Part shown: piece after piece, positions 62,112-64,000 of the stretch
How positions within the stretch are numbered: the first letter of the stretch is position 1
Layout of the letters: each line of letters starts with the position of its first letter
NCBI RefSeq assembly: GCF_000242635.2
Contig: NC_017770.1
Coordinates: 3,980,669-4,044,668, forward strand
Direction: 5' to 3'
Source: Solitalea canadensis DSM 3403
Lineage (GTDB): Bacteria; Bacteroidota; Bacteroidia; Sphingobacteriales; Sphingobacteriaceae
DNA: 64,000 bases
Translations under genes and position numbers: made by a program
Notes under the pieces: model-generated
The model's input: the letters and a program-made list of their open reading frames with translations, nothing else
Told to the model about the DNA's origin: nothing
Database searches by the model: none

Positions 62112-64000
62112 TTAATGTTGATTTTCCGAGTGGTCTAAACGATACTGGAAGTTATATTCTGCATCACCTTCATTTCCTCCAAAATGATAGTCAGAATCAC
62201 AGTGATAATCGAATGCAATTTCGCTTGAAGGCTTTTGTGTCTTTGCTCCCTTAGATTTTGCTTCAATCATTTTTTGGATAAGGCGAGCCCGTTCTGTTTT
62301 TACTTCCTGTTGCATTTGCTTATCCTTCTCGATATCGAAATAGGCAATTCCATCCACAAATGTTTTTTCAGCTTTTGCATAAATAGAAAGTGGATGATTA
62401 CTCCACAACACTAAGTCGGCATCTTTTCCAACTTTAACACTGCCTACTTCATTATCAACATGAAGCATTTTTGCCGGGTTAAGTGTCACAAACATCAGCG
62501 CTTCTTCTTCAGAAACATTTCCATATTTAACCGCTTTTGCTGCTTCCTGGTTTAAGCGACGCGCCATTTCTGCATCATCTGAATTAAATGCAGTTAACAG
62601 ACCCACATTATGCATAATTGCCCCATTATAAGGAATCGCATCTTTCACTTCCATTTTATACGCCCACCAATCAGAAAAGGTAGAACCGGCAGCTCCATGT
62701 GCCTTCATTTTATCGGCAACTTTGTAACCTTCCAAAATGTGGGTAAACGTGTTTACTTTGAAACCCATTGAGTCTGCCACATGCATCAACATATTTATTT
62801 CCGACTGAACATAAGAGTGACAAGTAATAAATCGTTTTTTGTTCAGAATTTCAACTAAAGCATCTAGCTCTAAATCTCTACGAGGACTCAATCCGTTTTT
62901 AGCTTTTGCGGCAGCTTCGTTTAGTTTTTGATATTCCTTAGCCCGTTGAAAAGCATCTGTCATAACCTGCTCAACACCCATACGGGTTTGAGGAAAACGA
63001 TAACGCTGATTTTCGCCCCAGTTTGCTTGTTTAACGTTTTCGCCTAATGCAAACTTGATGAAACCGTCGGACCCTTCAAATTTCAATTCTTCAGGAGCTT
63101 TACCCCAGCGAAGCTTAATCAACTGACTTTGCCCTCCAATCGGGTTAGCAGAGCCGTGCAATAGGTGCGAACTGGTTACTCCTCCAGCCAGCTGACGATA
63201 AATATTGATATCTTCAGAATTAAGCGCATCACCAATTCTAACTTCAGAAGTAACTGCTTGCGTACCTTCATTTACTCCACGAGTAATTGCAATATGTGAA
63301 TGCTCGTCAATAATTCCTGGAGTTAAGTGCTTACCGGTTCCATCTACTACTTTTGCTCCTACAGCTGAGAGATTCTTTCCAACCTGAATAATTTTACCAC
63401 CATCTATTAAGACATCGGTATTTTCTAGTTTCCCTTCTTTTTCGTTGGTCCATACCGTTGCATTTTTGATTAATACCTTTTCTGCTTTAGGTTGTTCGCT
63501 CCAACCGAATGCTACAAATGGATAAGTAACTTTTCCTAAATTCTGATCTGCTTTTTCTGCCTCTTTTTTACCGTTCTCCTTACCGGCTTCTTTCCAATCA
63601 GCAACCCAGTTTACAGAATTTCCATTTGGAAGAACTGCTGTTCCTTTTAACTGAGCAGGCTGACGATTAGCAACATACCCACTTAACGAAACAGCCCCCT
63701 GAGTAAGGTTTTTGAGTGAAAAACTAAGGGTAAGCATGTCGTTTAATCGAGTACTTGTTACCTTGCCTTTAACAGTATCCAATTGAACACTCCACTCCGC
63801 TGCAAAAGGAGAATTTCCTGAAGCAGTTAACTTAACCGGCTGCATCCCATCAATTTTCAACTCATAAACTCCACGAACATCAGCCAATGAGGCATCATTA
63901 ATCACCAATCGCTGACCTTGGGACCAGTTTTCCAAAATCAAATTATCCTTTTTAAATAAGTTTCCTGATGAAATAATAAAGTTAGCGTACATGCCTGTTT
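62112..64000 (-). CDS. Exported amidohydrolase (5' end outside the window)
   Basis: The last 630 or so residues of a large amidohydrolase. The N-terminal portion in view is a beta-rich domain with VTSTRLNDMLTLSFSLKNLTQ. The catalytic barrel starts at GKHLTPGIIDEHSHIAITRG with the HxH metal site, and continues through THILEGYKVADKM and LLTAFNSDDAEMARRLNQE, whose Asp completes the site, to VGSVKVGKDADLVLWSNHPL. The frame has no stop before the window edge, so the Met at 63992 is probably internal. Together with the downstream paralogue it forms an operon. Confidence 0.88.
   Translation of the reverse strand, partial: TGMYANFIISSGNLFKKDNLILENWSQGQRLVINDASLADVRGVYELKIDGMQPVKLTASGNSPFAAEWSVQLDTVKGKVTSTRLNDMLTLSFSLKNLTQGAVSLSGYVANRQPAQLKGTAVLPNGNSVNWVADWKEAGKENGKKEAEKADQNLGKVTYPFVAFGWSEQPKAEKVLIKNATVWTNEKEGKLENTDVLIDGGKIIQVGKNLSAVGAKVVDGTGKHLTPGIIDEHSHIAITRGVNEGTQAVTSEVRIGDALNSEDINIYRQLAGGVTSSHLLHGSANPIGGQSQLIKLRWGKAPEELKFEGSDGFIKFALGENVKQANWGENQRYRFPQTRMGVEQVMTDAFQRAKEYQKLNEAAAKAKNGLSPRRDLELDALVEILNKKRFITCHSYVQSEINMLMHVADSMGFKVNTFTHILEGYKVADKMKAHGAAGSTFSDWWAYKMEVKDAIPYNGAIMHNVGLLTAFNSDDAEMARRLNQEAAKAVKYGNVSEEEALMFVTLNPAKMLHVDNEVGSVKVGKDADLVLWSNHPLSIYAKAEKTFVDGIAYFDIEKDKQMQQEVKTERARLIQKMIEAKSKGAKTQKPSSEIAFDYHCDSDYHFGGNEGDAEYNFQYRLDHSENQH

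Overview
The window is chromosomal DNA of a member of the Bacteroidota, most likely a sphingobacterium- or cytophaga-like lineage. The evidence is a SusC/SusD pair with its ECF sigma and FecR genes, several PorT-type outer membrane barrels, an IPExxxVDY protein, a YicC–gmk–nadD run, an acpP–fabF–rnc run, promoters of the TTTG-N19/20-TAnnTTTG type, near absence of Shine-Dalgarno sequences, and AT-rich intergenic DNA. Genes lie on both strands in short operons. No phage, insertion sequence, CRISPR array or rRNA was seen. Most of the content is core housekeeping.

Layout. 0.1–7.9 kb: an Omp85-type barrel, a methyltransferase, a SirB1-like protein, prfB with an intact programmed +1 frameshift, a TPR protein, and a zinc-ribbon/NIF3 operon. 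8–9 kb: an AT-rich pair encoding a multi-pass membrane protein and a small protein with a cysteine tail. 9–23 kb: serine ammonia-lyase, an orphan ParA, an NTF2-like protein, Mfd, a subtilase, HPRT, an M16 peptidase, an O-methyltransferase, tandem glucosaminidase/LysM proteins and a DUF1835 protein. 23–30 kb (minus strand): nadD, gmk, yicC, a DMT permease, an acyltransferase, rnc, fabF and acpP. 30–41 kb: pyruvate kinase, a B12-dependent ribonucleotide reductase, three PorT-like barrels, a Cys-rich lipoprotein, a GH3 enzyme and a conserved three-helix membrane protein.

41.8–52.4 kb (minus strand) is a coherent accessory locus: ECF sigma, FecR anti-sigma, SusC with an N-terminal STN domain, SusD, then two exported thioredoxin-fold proteins, with a third thioredoxin-fold protein just upstream. 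It reads as a signal-responsive uptake system whose partners are thioredoxins rather than glycoside hydrolases. 52.5–59.3 kb holds an acyltransferase-like gene, a large UvrD helicase-nuclease with a predicted Fe-S staple, and pdhB flanked on both sides by decayed genes (a nucleotidyltransferase-toxin-like gene and dinD). 59.4–64 kb holds a BamE-like lipoprotein, an Lrp/AsnC regulator, an unusual tRNA-like gene, and a pair of exported amidohydrolases, the second running off the window.

The most unusual element is the tRNA-like gene at 60366–60479. It has perfect acceptor and T stems and a Leu-like D arm, but a roughly 45-nt structured variable arm, a nominal GUC anticodon and a G discriminator. 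It sits behind a textbook Bacteroidota promoter and is followed by a long imperfect inverted repeat. Other leads are three DnaA-box-like 9-mers before the ribonucleotide reductase gene, a long hairpin in the leader of rnc, several families of short 'word' repeats in intergenic DNA, and a metal-site-deficient amidohydrolase paired with an apparently intact one.
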